DNA of 64,000 nucleotides, taken from positions 124,001-188,000 of the forward strand of contig NZ_BMUE01000011.1 of NCBI RefSeq assembly GCF_014650035.1, written 5' to 3'. The number at the start of each line of letters is the position of its first letter. Position 1 is the stretch's first letter. The stretch comes from Streptomyces lucensis JCM 4490 (lineage in GTDB: Bacteria; Actinomycetota; Actinomycetes; Streptomycetales; Streptomycetaceae). Below the pieces are notes generated by a model that was not told the origin of the DNA, searched no databases, and worked only from the letters and a program-made list of their open reading frames with translations. The position numbers and the translations under genes are program-made. Of the stretch, positions 1-7,768 are shown piece by piece.

Positions 1-769
1 ACAGCAGGCCGGCCGTCGCCGAGTCGCCCGCGCCCGTCGGGTTGCCGTGGAGGCGGGCCGGTGGGGTGGCGCGCCAGCGGCCCTCGGGTGTCGCCGCGAG
101 GAGGCCCTGCGGGCCCAGGGAGGCGACCACCGCATGCGCCCCGCGGCGCCGGGCGTCCTGCGTGGCGCGCAACGGCTCGTGCGAGCCGGTCAGTTCGGCC
201 AGTTCGTCGGCGTTCGGCTTGACGATGTCCGGGCGGGCGGCCACCGCGCGGCGCAGGGGTTCGCCGCTGGTGTCGAGGAGGACGGGGACGCCGTGGGACC
301 GGGCGGCGCGCACGAGGTTGGCGTAGGCGCCCACCGGCACGCCCGGCGGCAGGCTGCCGCACAGGGCCACCGCCGAGGCGGCGGGCAGGAGTTCGTCGTA
401 GCGGTCCAGGAAGGCGCCCCACTCGGCCGGGGCAACCTGCGGGCCCGGCTCGTTCAGCTGGGTGGTGTCCCCGGAGAGGTCGTCCACGACGGCGATCGTG
501 CGCCGGGTGGCCCCGGCGACCGGGACCAGCGCGTCCGTCACCCCCGGCGTGTCCGCGAGCAGTTCGCGCGTCTTGCGGCCCGTGGCGCCGCCCGCGAAGC
601 CGGTGGCCGTCACCTCGTGCCCGAGCGCGGCCAGCACCCGGGCCACGTTCAGGCCCTTGCCGCCCGGCCGCTCGGCGACCTCCGAGACGCGGTGCGAGGT
701 GTGCGGCCGCAGCGACCGCACCCGGTAGGTGATGTCGAGAGCGGTGTTCAGCGTGACCGTGAGGATCAC
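1..769 (-). CDS. PfkB-family sugar-phosphate kinase (1-phosphofructokinase type), 3' end outside window
   Basis: Reading leftwards from a GTG at 769, 256 codons remain open to the window edge. The protein starts VILTVTLNTALD and carries both PfkB signatures: PGGKGLNVA (about residues 35-43) and NPTGAGDS (243-250), whose Asp249 is the expected catalytic base. This places it with 1-phosphofructokinase/tagatose-6-phosphate kinase enzymes, which phosphorylate a sugar phosphate with ATP in the cytosol. It lies 118 bp downstream of nagA on the same strand, so it may be the last gene of the amino-sugar operon. The exact substrate cannot be read from sequence. The last few dozen residues are missing because the window ends. 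Confidence 0.9.
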   Translation of the reverse strand, partial: MILTVTLNTALDITYRVRSLRPHTSHRVSEVAERPGGKGLNVARVLAALGHEVTATGFAGGATGRKTRELLADTPGVTDALVPVAGATRRTIAVVDDLSGDTTQLNEPGPQVAPAEWGAFLDRYDELLPAASAVALCGSLPPGVPVGAYANLVRAARSHGVPVLLDTSGEPLRRAVAARPDIVKPNADELAELTGSHEPLRATQDARRRGAHAVVASLGPQGLLAATPEGRWRATPPARLHGNPTGAGDSATAGLL

Positions 770-887
770 CGGTCCGACCTCCCTCGAAGTCCGTGCCCGT
801 ATCGGTTTCCGGCGGCACGATCATGCCAAAGAGTCGGCGGCCGGCCCAGTGCGCGGGTCGGCCGCCGCCCGGGCAGCCGGGCACGGA

Positions 888-2132
888 TCAGGGCAGTTGG
901 GGCGCGACCACCCATTCCCCCTGCCGCATCACGCCCTTGAGGTCGAAGGCCGCGTCCAGCAGGACCAGGTCGGCGTCCTTGCCCGGCTCCAGGGAGCCGA
1001 TGCGGTCGGACATGCCGAGCAGCCGGGCCGGGTTGGCCGACAGCGCCGCCACCGCGTGCTCGACCGGCAGCCGGTCGACGGTCACCGCCCGCTTGAACGC
1101 GCGGTCCAGCGTCAGCGTCGACCCCGCGATCGAGCCGCCCTGCACCAGCCGGGCCACGCCCTCGCTGACCTCGACCTCCAGCGGGCCGAGCATGTAGCGG
1201 CCGTCGCCGATGCCGGCCGCGTCCATCGCGTCGGTGATGAACGCGACCCGGCCGGCCCCCGCGTGGTGGAAGGCGAGCTGCAGCGCGGCGGCGTGCAGGT
1301 GCGTGCCGTCGTTGATCAGCTCGACCGTGACCCGCTCGTCCTCCAGCAGGGCGGCGATCGGACCGGGCGCGCGATGGCCGAGGCCGGGCATGGCGTTGAA
1401 GAGGTGGGTGGCGACGGTGGCGCCCGCGTCGATGGCCTCCACGGTCTGCTCGTACGTGGCGTCCGTGTGCCCGATCGCCGCGATGACGCCGTGCTCGGCG
1501 AGCAGCCGTACCGAGTCGATGCCGCCCGGCAGCTCGGCGGCGAGAGTGATCATCCTGGCGTGGCCGCGTGCCGCGTCGACCAGCTTGCGGACCTCGGCCG
1601 GGTCCGGGTCGCGCAGCAGTGCCTCGGAGTGCGCGCCCTTGCGGCACGGTGAGATGAACGGGCCCTCGAAGTGGATGCCGGCGATCTCCCCCTGCTCGGC
1701 CAGCTCGCTCAGCAGCCCGGCCTGCCGCACCAGCAGGTCCATCTCGTCGGTGACGGTGGAGGCGACCAGGGTGGTGGTGCCGTGCAGCCGGTGCGTGCGG
1801 ACGGCGGTGAGGATCTGCTCGGGCGTGCCGGAGAAGGAGGCCCCGCCGCCGCCGTGGTTGTGGATGTCGACGAAGCCGGGCACCAGCCAGTGGCCGGTGA
1901 CGTCGACGGTCTCGGCGCCGGCCGGGGCCGTGCCGGTGATGCGCCGGCCGTCCACCGCCACCTGGCCGCCCTCCACGACTCCGGTGGGAAGGACCACCTT
2001 CGCGCCGGTGAGCAGCCGAGGGCCGGTGGAGGCGGGGCGCGCCCCGTGGCGGAGCCGCGTGCCGGCACCGCCCGGTGCCCCCGGGGCGGCGCTGCTCCCA
2101 CCCGGAGCTCGACTGTCCCGCTCGGTTGCCAT
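888..2132 (-). CDS. nagA: N-acetylglucosamine-6-phosphate deacetylase
   Basis: Removes acetate from GlcNAc-6-P to give GlcN-6-P, the effector of DasR in Streptomyces. The 414-residue protein shows the amidohydrolase metal site HNH at about residues 91-93, HFEGPF with a metal-binding Glu near 156, GHTDATYEQ, THLFNAM and the catalytic-Asp segment FITDAMD. The start ATG overlaps the upstream kinase stop as TGATG, with GGAGG about 10 nt before it, so the two genes are translationally coupled. This start gives an N-terminal tail of about 40 residues rich in Gly, Ala and Pro that seems longer than in many NagA proteins; an internal start is possible but has no clear ribosome-binding site. Confidence 0.95.
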   Translation of the reverse strand: MATERDSRAPGGSSAAPGAPGGAGTRLRHGARPASTGPRLLTGAKVVLPTGVVEGGQVAVDGRRITGTAPAGAETVDVTGHWLVPGFVDIHNHGGGGASFSGTPEQILTAVRTHRLHGTTTLVASTVTDEMDLLVRQAGLLSELAEQGEIAGIHFEGPFISPCRKGAHSEALLRDPDPAEVRKLVDAARGHARMITLAAELPGGIDSVRLLAEHGVIAAIGHTDATYEQTVEAIDAGATVATHLFNAMPGLGHRAPGPIAALLEDERVTVELINDGTHLHAAALQLAFHHAGAGRVAFITDAMDAAGIGDGRYMLGPLEVEVSEGVARLVQGGSIAGSTLTLDRAFKRAVTVDRLPVEHAVAALSANPARLLGMSDRIGSLEPGKDADLVLLDAAFDLKGVMRQGEWVVAPQLP

Positions 2133-3082
2133 CAGGTGCTTACCTCCGGAGTCGTAGAAGTAGAGGTGGTCAGCAGGTCCCGAGCGAGCAGCCCCGCGCC
2201 CAGGCAGCCCGCCGTGTCGCCGAGGGCGGCGGGGACGACGGCCGGCAGCCGCTGGAAGGTGACCCGTCGCCGGACGGCGTCCCGCAGGGGCTGGAACAAC
2301 ACTTCACCCGCCTCGGCCAGGCCGCCACCGATGATCAGCGTGCGCGGGTCCAGCAGGGTGAGCGCGGTGACCAGGCCGTCGGCGAGCGCGTCCACCGCCT
2401 CCTGCCAGACCCGGACGGCGTTCGGATCACCGGACGCGACGGCCTTCGCGCAGTCCGCCGCGTCCGCCTCCGCGTCCCCGCAGGCCGCGGCCCAGGCCTC
2501 GCTGACGGCGGACGCGGAGGCGTACCGCTCCAGGCAGCCGTGCTGCCCGCAGGGGCAGGGCGCGCCGCCGGGCCGTACGACGATGTGGCCGATCTCGCCC
2601 GCGAAGCCGTGGGCGCCGGCCTCCACCCGCCCGTCCAGGCCGATGGCGCCGGCGATCCCGGTACCCAGCGGCACGAACAGGAACCGGTCGGTGCCGCGCC
2701 CCGCGCCGATCCGTCCCTCGGCGAGCCCGCCGGTGCGCACGTCGTGGCCGAGGGCGACGGGGACCCCGAGCCGTTCGGCCAGCAGGGCGCGCAGCGGGAC
2801 GTCCCGCCAGCCGAGGTTGGCGGCGTAGGCGGCGACGCCCCGCCGTTCGTCGACGATGCCGGGGACGGCGATGCCGGCCGCGGCGGCGGCCTCGCCGTAG
2901 TGCTCGACGCCGTACGCGCGCAGCTCGGCGGCGAAGTCGAGGATCGCCGCGACCACCGCGTCGGGGCCGCGTTCCCGGCCGGTGGCGCGGCGGGCGCGAT
3001 GCAGCAGCGCGCCGTCGTCGCCGACGAGGGCGGCCTTCATCCCGGTACCGCCCACGTCGAGGGCGATGACATGTCTCACCAC
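2132..3082 (-). CDS. nagK: ROK-family kinase, probable N-acetylglucosamine kinase
   Basis: The product (316 aa) begins VVRHVIALDVGGTGMKAALV, the ROK phosphate-binding motif, and has the ROK zinc motif CPCGQHGCLE in the middle. Such kinases phosphorylate free sugars with ATP; direct coupling to nagA makes GlcNAc the likely substrate, as reported for the S. coelicolor nagKA operon. The reading frame stays open for 63 codons upstream, but that part runs across two regulator sites and has no kinase features, so GTG 3082 (or the next GTG, 3079) is the sensible start. First gene of the leftward operon nagK-nagA, possibly with the PfkB kinase. Confidence 0.9.
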   Translation of the reverse strand: MVRHVIALDVGGTGMKAALVGDDGALLHRARRATGRERGPDAVVAAILDFAAELRAYGVEHYGEAAAAAGIAVPGIVDERRGVAAYAANLGWRDVPLRALLAERLGVPVALGHDVRTGGLAEGRIGAGRGTDRFLFVPLGTGIAGAIGLDGRVEAGAHGFAGEIGHIVVRPGGAPCPCGQHGCLERYASASAVSEAWAAACGDAEADAADCAKAVASGDPNAVRVWQEAVDALADGLVTALTLLDPRTLIIGGGLAEAGEVLFQPLRDAVRRRVTFQRLPAVVPAALGDTAGCLGAGLLARDLLTTSTSTTPEVST

Positions 3083-3110
3083 GGGGCCTAGTGTGACCCC
3101 CGCACCCGGG

Positions 3111-3126
3111 AGAGGTCTAGTCCACT
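3111..3126. promoter_or_regulatory. DasR-responsive element (dre), strong site
   Basis: AGAGGTCTAGTCCACT matches the published Streptomyces dre consensus A(G/C)TGGTCTAGACCA(G/C)T at 14 of 16 positions. It lies 29 bp upstream of nagK, between divergent nagK and the sugar-binding lipoprotein. DasR is a GntR-family repressor of GlcNAc and chitin genes released by GlcN-6-P. Confidence 0.85.
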
Positions 3127-3128
3127 CA

Positions 3129-3144
3129 CGTGGTGTAGACCTTA
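3129..3144. promoter_or_regulatory. DasR-responsive element (dre), weaker second site
   Basis: CGTGGTGTAGACCTTA keeps the core GGTGTAGACC and matches the dre consensus at 11 of 16 positions. It lies two bases from the stronger site and closer to the divergent lipoprotein gene, so the pair may act on both promoters. Confidence 0.6.
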
Positions 3145-3191
3145 CGTGTCCACATATCGAACAGTCAGACAGCAGGGTTGGGGCTTTGAGG

Positions 3192-4472
3192 GTGCGTCGG
3201 CGTACGGCAGGAACGACCGCGGTGGTGTCCGCACTGGGCATGACGGTGGTCCTCGGCGGCTGCGGGAGCACGGACTCCTCCGACGTGACCCTCAGACTCG
3301 TCGCCGCCGACTACGGCGCCTCGGCCGCCGACGGCTCCCAGAAGTACTGGGACGCCCTGGTGAAGGACTACGAGTCCGCGCACCCCGGCGTGAAGGTCGA
3401 GGTCAGCGTCTACTCCTGGAACGACGTCGACCGCAAGGTCAGGGAGATGGTCGACGACGGGCACGCCCCCGACCTGGCCCAGATCGGCGCCTACGCCGAC
3501 TACGCCGCCGCCGGCAAGCTCTACCCGGCCTCCGACGTGCTCTCCATCCGCACCCAGGCCGACCTGATCTCCCAGCTGTCCGACGCGGGCCAGTGGGAGC
3601 ACACCCAGTACGGCATCCCGTTCGCCGCCTCCACGCGCGTGCTCTTCTACAACAAGACCCTCTTCGCCGAGGCCGGCATCAAGCCCCCCACCACCTGGGA
3701 CGAACTGGCGGCCGACGCCGCGGCGCTCAGGGCGAAGGGCGTGAAGTACCCCTACGCCCTGCCCCTCGGCCCCGAGGAGGCGCAGGCCGAGACCATGCAG
3801 TGGCTGCTCAGCGGCGCCCGCAGCGGCAACGGCTACACCGACGACGTCGGCACCTACAGCATCGACTCCGAGCAGAACGTCGTGACCTTCGACTGGCTCA
3901 AGGACGAGCTGGTCGGCAAGGACCTGACCGGCCCCGTCGCCCCCGGCAAGCTCAACCGGGCGGACGCCTTCGCCGCCTTCGCCGACGGCGAGGTCGGCAT
4001 GCTCAACGGCCACCCCACGCTGATCCGGCAGGCCACCGCCAAGGGCGTGAAGTTCGGCATGGTCCCGATGCCGGGCCGCACCGGCAAGGCCGCCTCCATG
4101 GGCGTCGCCGACTGGATGATGGCCTTCAGGCAGAACGGGCACGCCGCGCAGATCGGCGACTTCCTCGACTTCGTCTACTCCGAGAAGAACGTCCTCTCCT
4201 TCTCCCGCGAGTACGGCCTGCTGCCGGTCACGAGCTCCGCCTCCACCGCCATGAGCGCGTCGGGCGCGGCCAAGGACAAGGTCCTGCGGCCCTTCCTCGA
4301 CCAGCTGCCCACCTCCCAGCTGTACCCCGTCGGCAAGACCTCCTGGGCGGCGGTCAGCGCCGCCGTGAAGAAGGACATCGGCCGGGCGGTCGCCCCCGGC
4401 GGCAGCCCCGTCGGCGTCCTCACCCGCCTCCAGGCGACGGCCACCGCGGCCGACAGCCGCGACGCCGGCTGA
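3192..4472 (+). CDS. ABC-transporter sugar-binding lipoprotein (family 1 solute-binding protein)
   Basis: Extracellular lipid-anchored binding protein for a sugar or oligosaccharide. Residues 1-25 form a lipoprotein signal: basic start VRVRRRTAG, hydrophobic core, lipobox LGGC followed by a Ser/Thr/Asp linker. The mature part has typical family-1 segments (YWDALVKDYESAHPGVKVEV, FAASTRVLFYNKTLFAEAG, FADGEVGMLNG). GTG 3192 is chosen because it begins just before the signal peptide; TTG 3186 is a close alternative. No permease or ATPase genes flank it, so it must pair with a distant transporter. Sharing two dre sites with nagK suggests a GlcNAc-related or chitooligosaccharide ligand, an inference. 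Confidence 0.88.
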   Translation: MRRRTAGTTAVVSALGMTVVLGGCGSTDSSDVTLRLVAADYGASAADGSQKYWDALVKDYESAHPGVKVEVSVYSWNDVDRKVREMVDDGHAPDLAQIGAYADYAAAGKLYPASDVLSIRTQADLISQLSDAGQWEHTQYGIPFAASTRVLFYNKTLFAEAGIKPPTTWDELAADAAALRAKGVKYPYALPLGPEEAQAETMQWLLSGARSGNGYTDDVGTYSIDSEQNVVTFDWLKDELVGKDLTGPVAPGKLNRADAFAAFADGEVGMLNGHPTLIRQATAKGVKFGMVPMPGRTGKAASMGVADWMMAFRQNGHAAQIGDFLDFVYSEKNVLSFSREYGLLPVTSSASTAMSASGAAKDKVLRPFLDQLPTSQLYPVGKTSWAAVSAAVKKDIGRAVAPGGSPVGVLTRLQATATAADSRDAG

Positions 4473-4531
4473 GTCGCCGGCCGGGCGGCCGGCCGGGCCG
4501 CCCGACCGGGCCCGCTGTCGGTGCCCGGCGC

Positions 4532-4537
4532 TACGGT
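4532..4537 (+). promoter_or_regulatory. -10 element, leaderless start of the DUF3263 gene
   Basis: TACGGT ends 7 nt before the ATG at 4545; no Shine-Dalgarno sequence lies between. Confidence 0.5.
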
Positions 4538-4544
4538 GGCTCCC

Positions 4545-4769
4545 ATGGAACTCGGCCACCGCGAACAAGCCATCCTCGCGCTGGAGCGCCGGAACTTCCC
4601 CGGTCCCGGCGCGAAGGAACGGGCGATACGCGAGGAGCTGGACCTGTCGCCCGTGCGCTACTACCAGCTCCTCAACGCCCTGCTGGACGACGAGCGCGCC
4701 CTGTCCCACGACCCGGTGACGGTCAACCGGCTGCGCCGGGTACGGGAGTCCCGCCGAGCCGAACGCTGA
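4545..4769 (+). CDS. DUF3263 small protein
   Basis: A 74-residue basic protein (MELGHREQAILALERRNF...) that matches the actinobacterial DUF3263 family: helical, with the typical segment LDLSPVRYYQLLNALLDD resembling a helix-turn-helix. The function is not established; DNA binding is a guess from the basic, helical character. ATG 4545 fits a leaderless start behind TACGGT. It sits between the binding-protein gene and otsB, all rightward, but has its own apparent promoter. Confidence 0.8.
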   Translation: MELGHREQAILALERRNFPGPGAKERAIREELDLSPVRYYQLLNALLDDERALSHDPVTVNRLRRVRESRRAER

Positions 4770-4793
4770 GGAGTGGAACCCGCCCCTCGCGGA

Positions 4794-4799
4794 TAGTGT
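4794..4799 (+). promoter_or_regulatory. -10 element, leaderless start of otsB
   Basis: TAGTGT ends 6 nt before the otsB ATG at 4806, with no Shine-Dalgarno sequence. The same hexamer and spacing precede the DinB-like gene at 29774. Confidence 0.55.
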
Positions 4800-4805
4800 C
4801 GCCGT

Positions 4806-5711
4806 ATGGGCACCCACACGACGGACTCCCCGGACCCGACGAACCCGGACCCTACGAACCCGGACCCGACCGGCCCGACGGCCCCGCTGCCGACGCCGGC
4901 CACCCAGGCCGGCCGGGACGGGCTCGCGGCCCTGCTCGCGCGGCCGCGCACCGCGGTGATCGGCCTGGACTTCGACGGCACACTGGCCCCCATCGTCGAC
5001 GACCCCGAGCAGGCCCGCGCCCATCCCGAGGCCGTACCCGCCATCGCCGCGCTCGCCCCCAAGGTCGCCTCCGTCGCCGTGATCACCGGCCGGCCCGCAG
5101 GGGTGGCGGTGCGCCACGGCGGCTTTGCCGGCGTCCCCGGCCTGGAACACCTCACCGTCCTCGGCCACTACGGGGCCGAACGCTGGGACGCGGTCACCGG
5201 CACGGTCACCGCGCCCGCCCCGCACCCCGGCGTGGCGGCGGTCCGCGCCGAGCTGCCGGGGCTGCTGGACCGCGTCGGCGCCTGGCAGGGCACGTGGATC
5301 GAGGAGAAGGGCCGGGCGGTCGCGGTCCACACCCGCCGCGCGCAGGATCCGCAGGCCGCGTTCGACGCCCTGGTCGAGCCCCTCACCGACCTCGCCACCC
5401 GCCACGGGCTGATCGTCGAACCGGGGCGGATGGTGCTGGAACTGCGTCCGCCGGGCATGGACAAGGGCGTGGCGCTCGCCGAGTACGTCCGCAGGACCGG
5501 CGCCGGGTCGGTCCTCTACGCCGGTGACGACCTGGGCGACCTCCCCGCCTTCGCCGCCGTCGACAAGCTCCGCTCCGACGGTGTTCCCGGCCTGCTGGTC
5601 TGCAGCGGCAGCACGGAGGTGACGGAGCTGGCCGAACGGGCCGACCTGGTGGTGGACGGCCCCCTGGGCGTCGTGACCCTCCTCCGCGGCCTGGCGGCCC
5701 GCCTGCGCTGA
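4806..5711 (+). CDS. otsB: Trehalose-6-phosphate phosphatase
   Basis: Dephosphorylates trehalose-6-phosphate, the product of OtsA encoded on the opposite strand just downstream. A HAD-superfamily enzyme of 301 aa: motif I is LDFDGTLAPI (residues about 56-65, nucleophile Asp in DFDGT) and the acidic motif IV is GDDLGD near residue 240. ITGRPAGVAV matches the conserved second motif. The first 30 residues are a low-complexity tail built from DPTNP repeats, likely disordered. The start ATG lies 6 nt after a TAGTGT hexamer, suggesting a leaderless transcript. It converges with otsA across the repeat cluster. Confidence 0.93.
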   Translation: MGTHTTDSPDPTNPDPTNPDPTGPTAPLPTPATQAGRDGLAALLARPRTAVIGLDFDGTLAPIVDDPEQARAHPEAVPAIAALAPKVASVAVITGRPAGVAVRHGGFAGVPGLEHLTVLGHYGAERWDAVTGTVTAPAPHPGVAAVRAELPGLLDRVGAWQGTWIEEKGRAVAVHTRRAQDPQAAFDALVEPLTDLATRHGLIVEPGRMVLELRPPGMDKGVALAEYVRRTGAGSVLYAGDDLGDLPAFAAVDKLRSDGVPGLLVCSGSTEVTELAERADLVVDGPLGVVTLLRGLAARLR

Positions 5712-5730
5712 CACGGCGCCCCGGCGCAGC

Positions 5731-6225
5731 GGCGACGTGTGAGTGCCGGTGACCGCGGCTCCCCAGGGGCGCGGGGAACTGCGCGCCCAGCCACGGGCGG
5801 CCCGCGGCTGTTCGGGTCGGGGTTGGATCGCTTGCCCGCGCGTGCGGGGTGCCGCTGCGCCCACCCGTGCCGCCCCAGCGGCACGACTGCCCGCAGCTGC
5901 GGCGTTCGGGGGCGCGGGGAACTGCGCGACCAGCCACCGACGGCCCGCGGCTGCGGTGGCGGGGTGTCGCTGCGGCGACGTGTGAGTGCCGGTGACCGCG
6001 GCTCCCCAGGGGCGCGGGGAACTGCGCGCCCAGCCACGGGCGGCCCGCGGCTGTTCGGGTCGGGGTTGGATCGCTTGCCCGCGCGTGCGGGGTGCCGCTG
6101 CGCCCACCCGTGCCGCCCCAGCGGCACGACTGCCCGCAGCTGCGGCGTTCGGGGGCGCGGGGAACTGCGCGATCAGCCACCGACGGCCCGCGGCTGCGGG
6201 GTTCGGGGGCGCGGGGAACTGCGTG
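5731..6225. repeat. Intergenic repeat cluster: 243-bp-period tandem duplication with five hairpin motifs
   Basis: Between convergent otsB and otsA. Segment 5731-5956 recurs at 5974-6199 (period 243 bp) with a single base difference that I can find. Inside are five copies of GGGGCGCGGGGAACTGCGCG starting at 5766, 5909, 6009, 6152 and 6206 (the last with one change). In copies 1 and 3 the flanks form a short stem, GGGCGCG/CGCGCCC, around the loop GGGAACTG. Each motif is followed by a form of CCAGCCAC-GGCCCGCGGCTG. Open frames here translate to repetitive Ala/Arg-rich peptides and look non-coding. A second, differently organised cluster of the same motif is at 34.3 kb. Confidence 0.9.
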
Positions 6226-6257
6226 GCCAGCCACCGACGGCCTCGGGGGTGGTGGGG

Positions 6258-7673
6258 TCAGTCCAGGGCGTGGAGTTGGTCCAGGAACCACTGGGCCGGG
6301 GGCAGGGCCGTCGCCGCCGCCGCGAGGTGCTTCGTGCGCTCCGTCCGCTCGGACGCCGGCATGCTCAGTGCCCGGTGCAGCGCGTCGGCGGTGCCCACGA
6401 TGTCGTACGGGTTCACCACGATCGCGTCCGCGCCCAGCTCCTCGTAGGCCCCCGCCTCCCGCGACAGCACCAGCGCGCAGCCCTCCTCGGAGAGGACCGG
6501 GACCTCCTTGGCGACCAGGTTCATGCCGTCCCGGATCGGGTTGACCAGCGCCACGTCGGCCAGCCGGTACGCGGCCAGCGAGCGCGCGAAGTCGTCCCGC
6601 ACGTGCAGCACCACCGGCGTCCAGCCGGCCGTCCCGAAGTGCGCGTTGATCTCGTCGGCCACCCGCTGCACCTCGGCCGTGTACTCGCGGTACACGGCGA
6701 GGTCCTGGCGGGACGGATAGGCGAACGCCACGTGGACGACCTTCTCGCGCCACTCGGGGCGGTCCTCCAGCAGCTGCCGGAACGCCAGCAGTCCGCGCAC
6801 GATGTTCTTCGACAGCTCGGTGCGGTCGACGCGCACGATGCTCCGGCGCCCCTCGCCGATCTCCTCGCGCAGCGCCGTCACCCACTCGTCCACGTCGCCG
6901 CGGTGGGCCCGCTCGCGCAGGAAGTCGGCGTCCGCTCCGAGCCCGTGCACACCGATCCGCGTGCCGGCGGCGACATCGGCCCCCAGCACCGCGTGACAGC
7001 AGTCCGTGAACGCGTCCGCCCACCGCTGGGTGAGGAACGCCGCCCGGTCCGCGCCCAGGATGCCGTTCAGCAGCTCGGCCGCGATGTCGTCGGGCAGCAG
7101 GCGGAAGTAGTCCGGCGGGGCCCACGGGGTGTGCGAGAAGTGGCCGATGCGCAGGTCGGGACGGAGCTGCCGGAGCATCCGCGGGGCGAGGACGAGGTGG
7201 TAGTCCTGGATCAGCACCGCCGCGCCCTCCGCCGCCTCCTCGGCCAGCGCCTCGGCGAACGCCCGGTTGTAGGCCTCGTACGACGCCCACTGACGGCGGA
7301 ACCCGGCGTCGAAGACCGGCTCCAGCGGGGTCTGGTACAGCATGTGGTGCACGAACCAGAGCACCGAGTTGGCGATGCCGTTGTACGCGTCGTGGTGCAC
7401 GTCCGCGTCGATGTCCAGCATCCGCACGTGCTGCCCGCCGGTGTCCTCGGCCGGCAGCGGTGCGCCGCCGGCGCGCCGCACCGCCTCCCGGTCGCCGTCG
7501 CCGAGCGCGGCGCACACCCACACCGCGTTGGCGTCCGGCCCGATCGCCGACAGCCCGGAGACCAGCCCGCCGCCGCCCCGTCTGGCGTGCAGCGCGCCGT
7601 CCTCGCCCACCTGATACGAAACCGGGCCGCGATTGGACGCGACCAGCACCTCAGCACCGTGCGTGGAAGCCAT
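6258..7673 (-). CDS. otsA: Trehalose-6-phosphate synthase (GT20)
   Basis: Joins UDP- or GDP-glucose to glucose-6-phosphate to make trehalose-6-phosphate for OtsB. The 471-aa protein shows GT20 features: LVASNRGPVSY near the N-terminus, GGLVSGL (glucose-6-P loop), LWFVHHMLY, VLIQDYHLVLAPRMLR, IGHFSHTPWAPPDYFRLLP, RVDRTELSKNIVRGL, and the donor-binding end NPIRDGMNLVAKEVPVLSEEG. ATG 7673 is preferred over the upstream in-frame TTG because TAGGTT ends 7 nt before it. Convergent with otsB, so the pathway's two genes have separate promoters here. Confidence 0.94.
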   Translation of the reverse strand: MASTHGAEVLVASNRGPVSYQVGEDGALHARRGGGGLVSGLSAIGPDANAVWVCAALGDGDREAVRRAGGAPLPAEDTGGQHVRMLDIDADVHHDAYNGIANSVLWFVHHMLYQTPLEPVFDAGFRRQWASYEAYNRAFAEALAEEAAEGAAVLIQDYHLVLAPRMLRQLRPDLRIGHFSHTPWAPPDYFRLLPDDIAAELLNGILGADRAAFLTQRWADAFTDCCHAVLGADVAAGTRIGVHGLGADADFLRERAHRGDVDEWVTALREEIGEGRRSIVRVDRTELSKNIVRGLLAFRQLLEDRPEWREKVVHVAFAYPSRQDLAVYREYTAEVQRVADEINAHFGTAGWTPVVLHVRDDFARSLAAYRLADVALVNPIRDGMNLVAKEVPVLSEEGCALVLSREAGAYEELGADAIVVNPYDIVGTADALHRALSMPASERTERTKHLAAAATALPPAQWFLDQLHALD

Positions 7674-7680
7674 GGTCCTC

Positions 7681-7686
7681 AACCTA
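7681..7686 (-). promoter_or_regulatory. -10 element, leaderless start of otsA
   Basis: On the minus strand TAGGTT ends 7 nt before the ATG at 7673. Confidence 0.5.
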
Positions 7687-7768
7687 GCCCGGCCCGGAAA
7701 CGCTCAAACGTACGGTCCACTCCGGAAGAGCCGTATACGGCCGTTCTCCCGCGTCCACCCGCACCCGC

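Noticed and set aside
3165..6107. A 980-codon minus-strand open frame across the sugar-binding protein, DUF3263 and otsB
   Set aside because: No recognisable domains, repeats copied from the intergenic cluster, and it is opposite three well-supported genes.
5731..6225. Cluster 1 as a CRISPR array
   Set aside because: Only two long units, spacers are themselves repeated, and no cas genes are present.
5743..6447. Two near-identical 80-residue and longer frames inside repeat cluster 1
   Set aside because: They merely translate the 243-bp repeat and have Ala/Arg/Gly-rich composition; best read as non-coding DNA.
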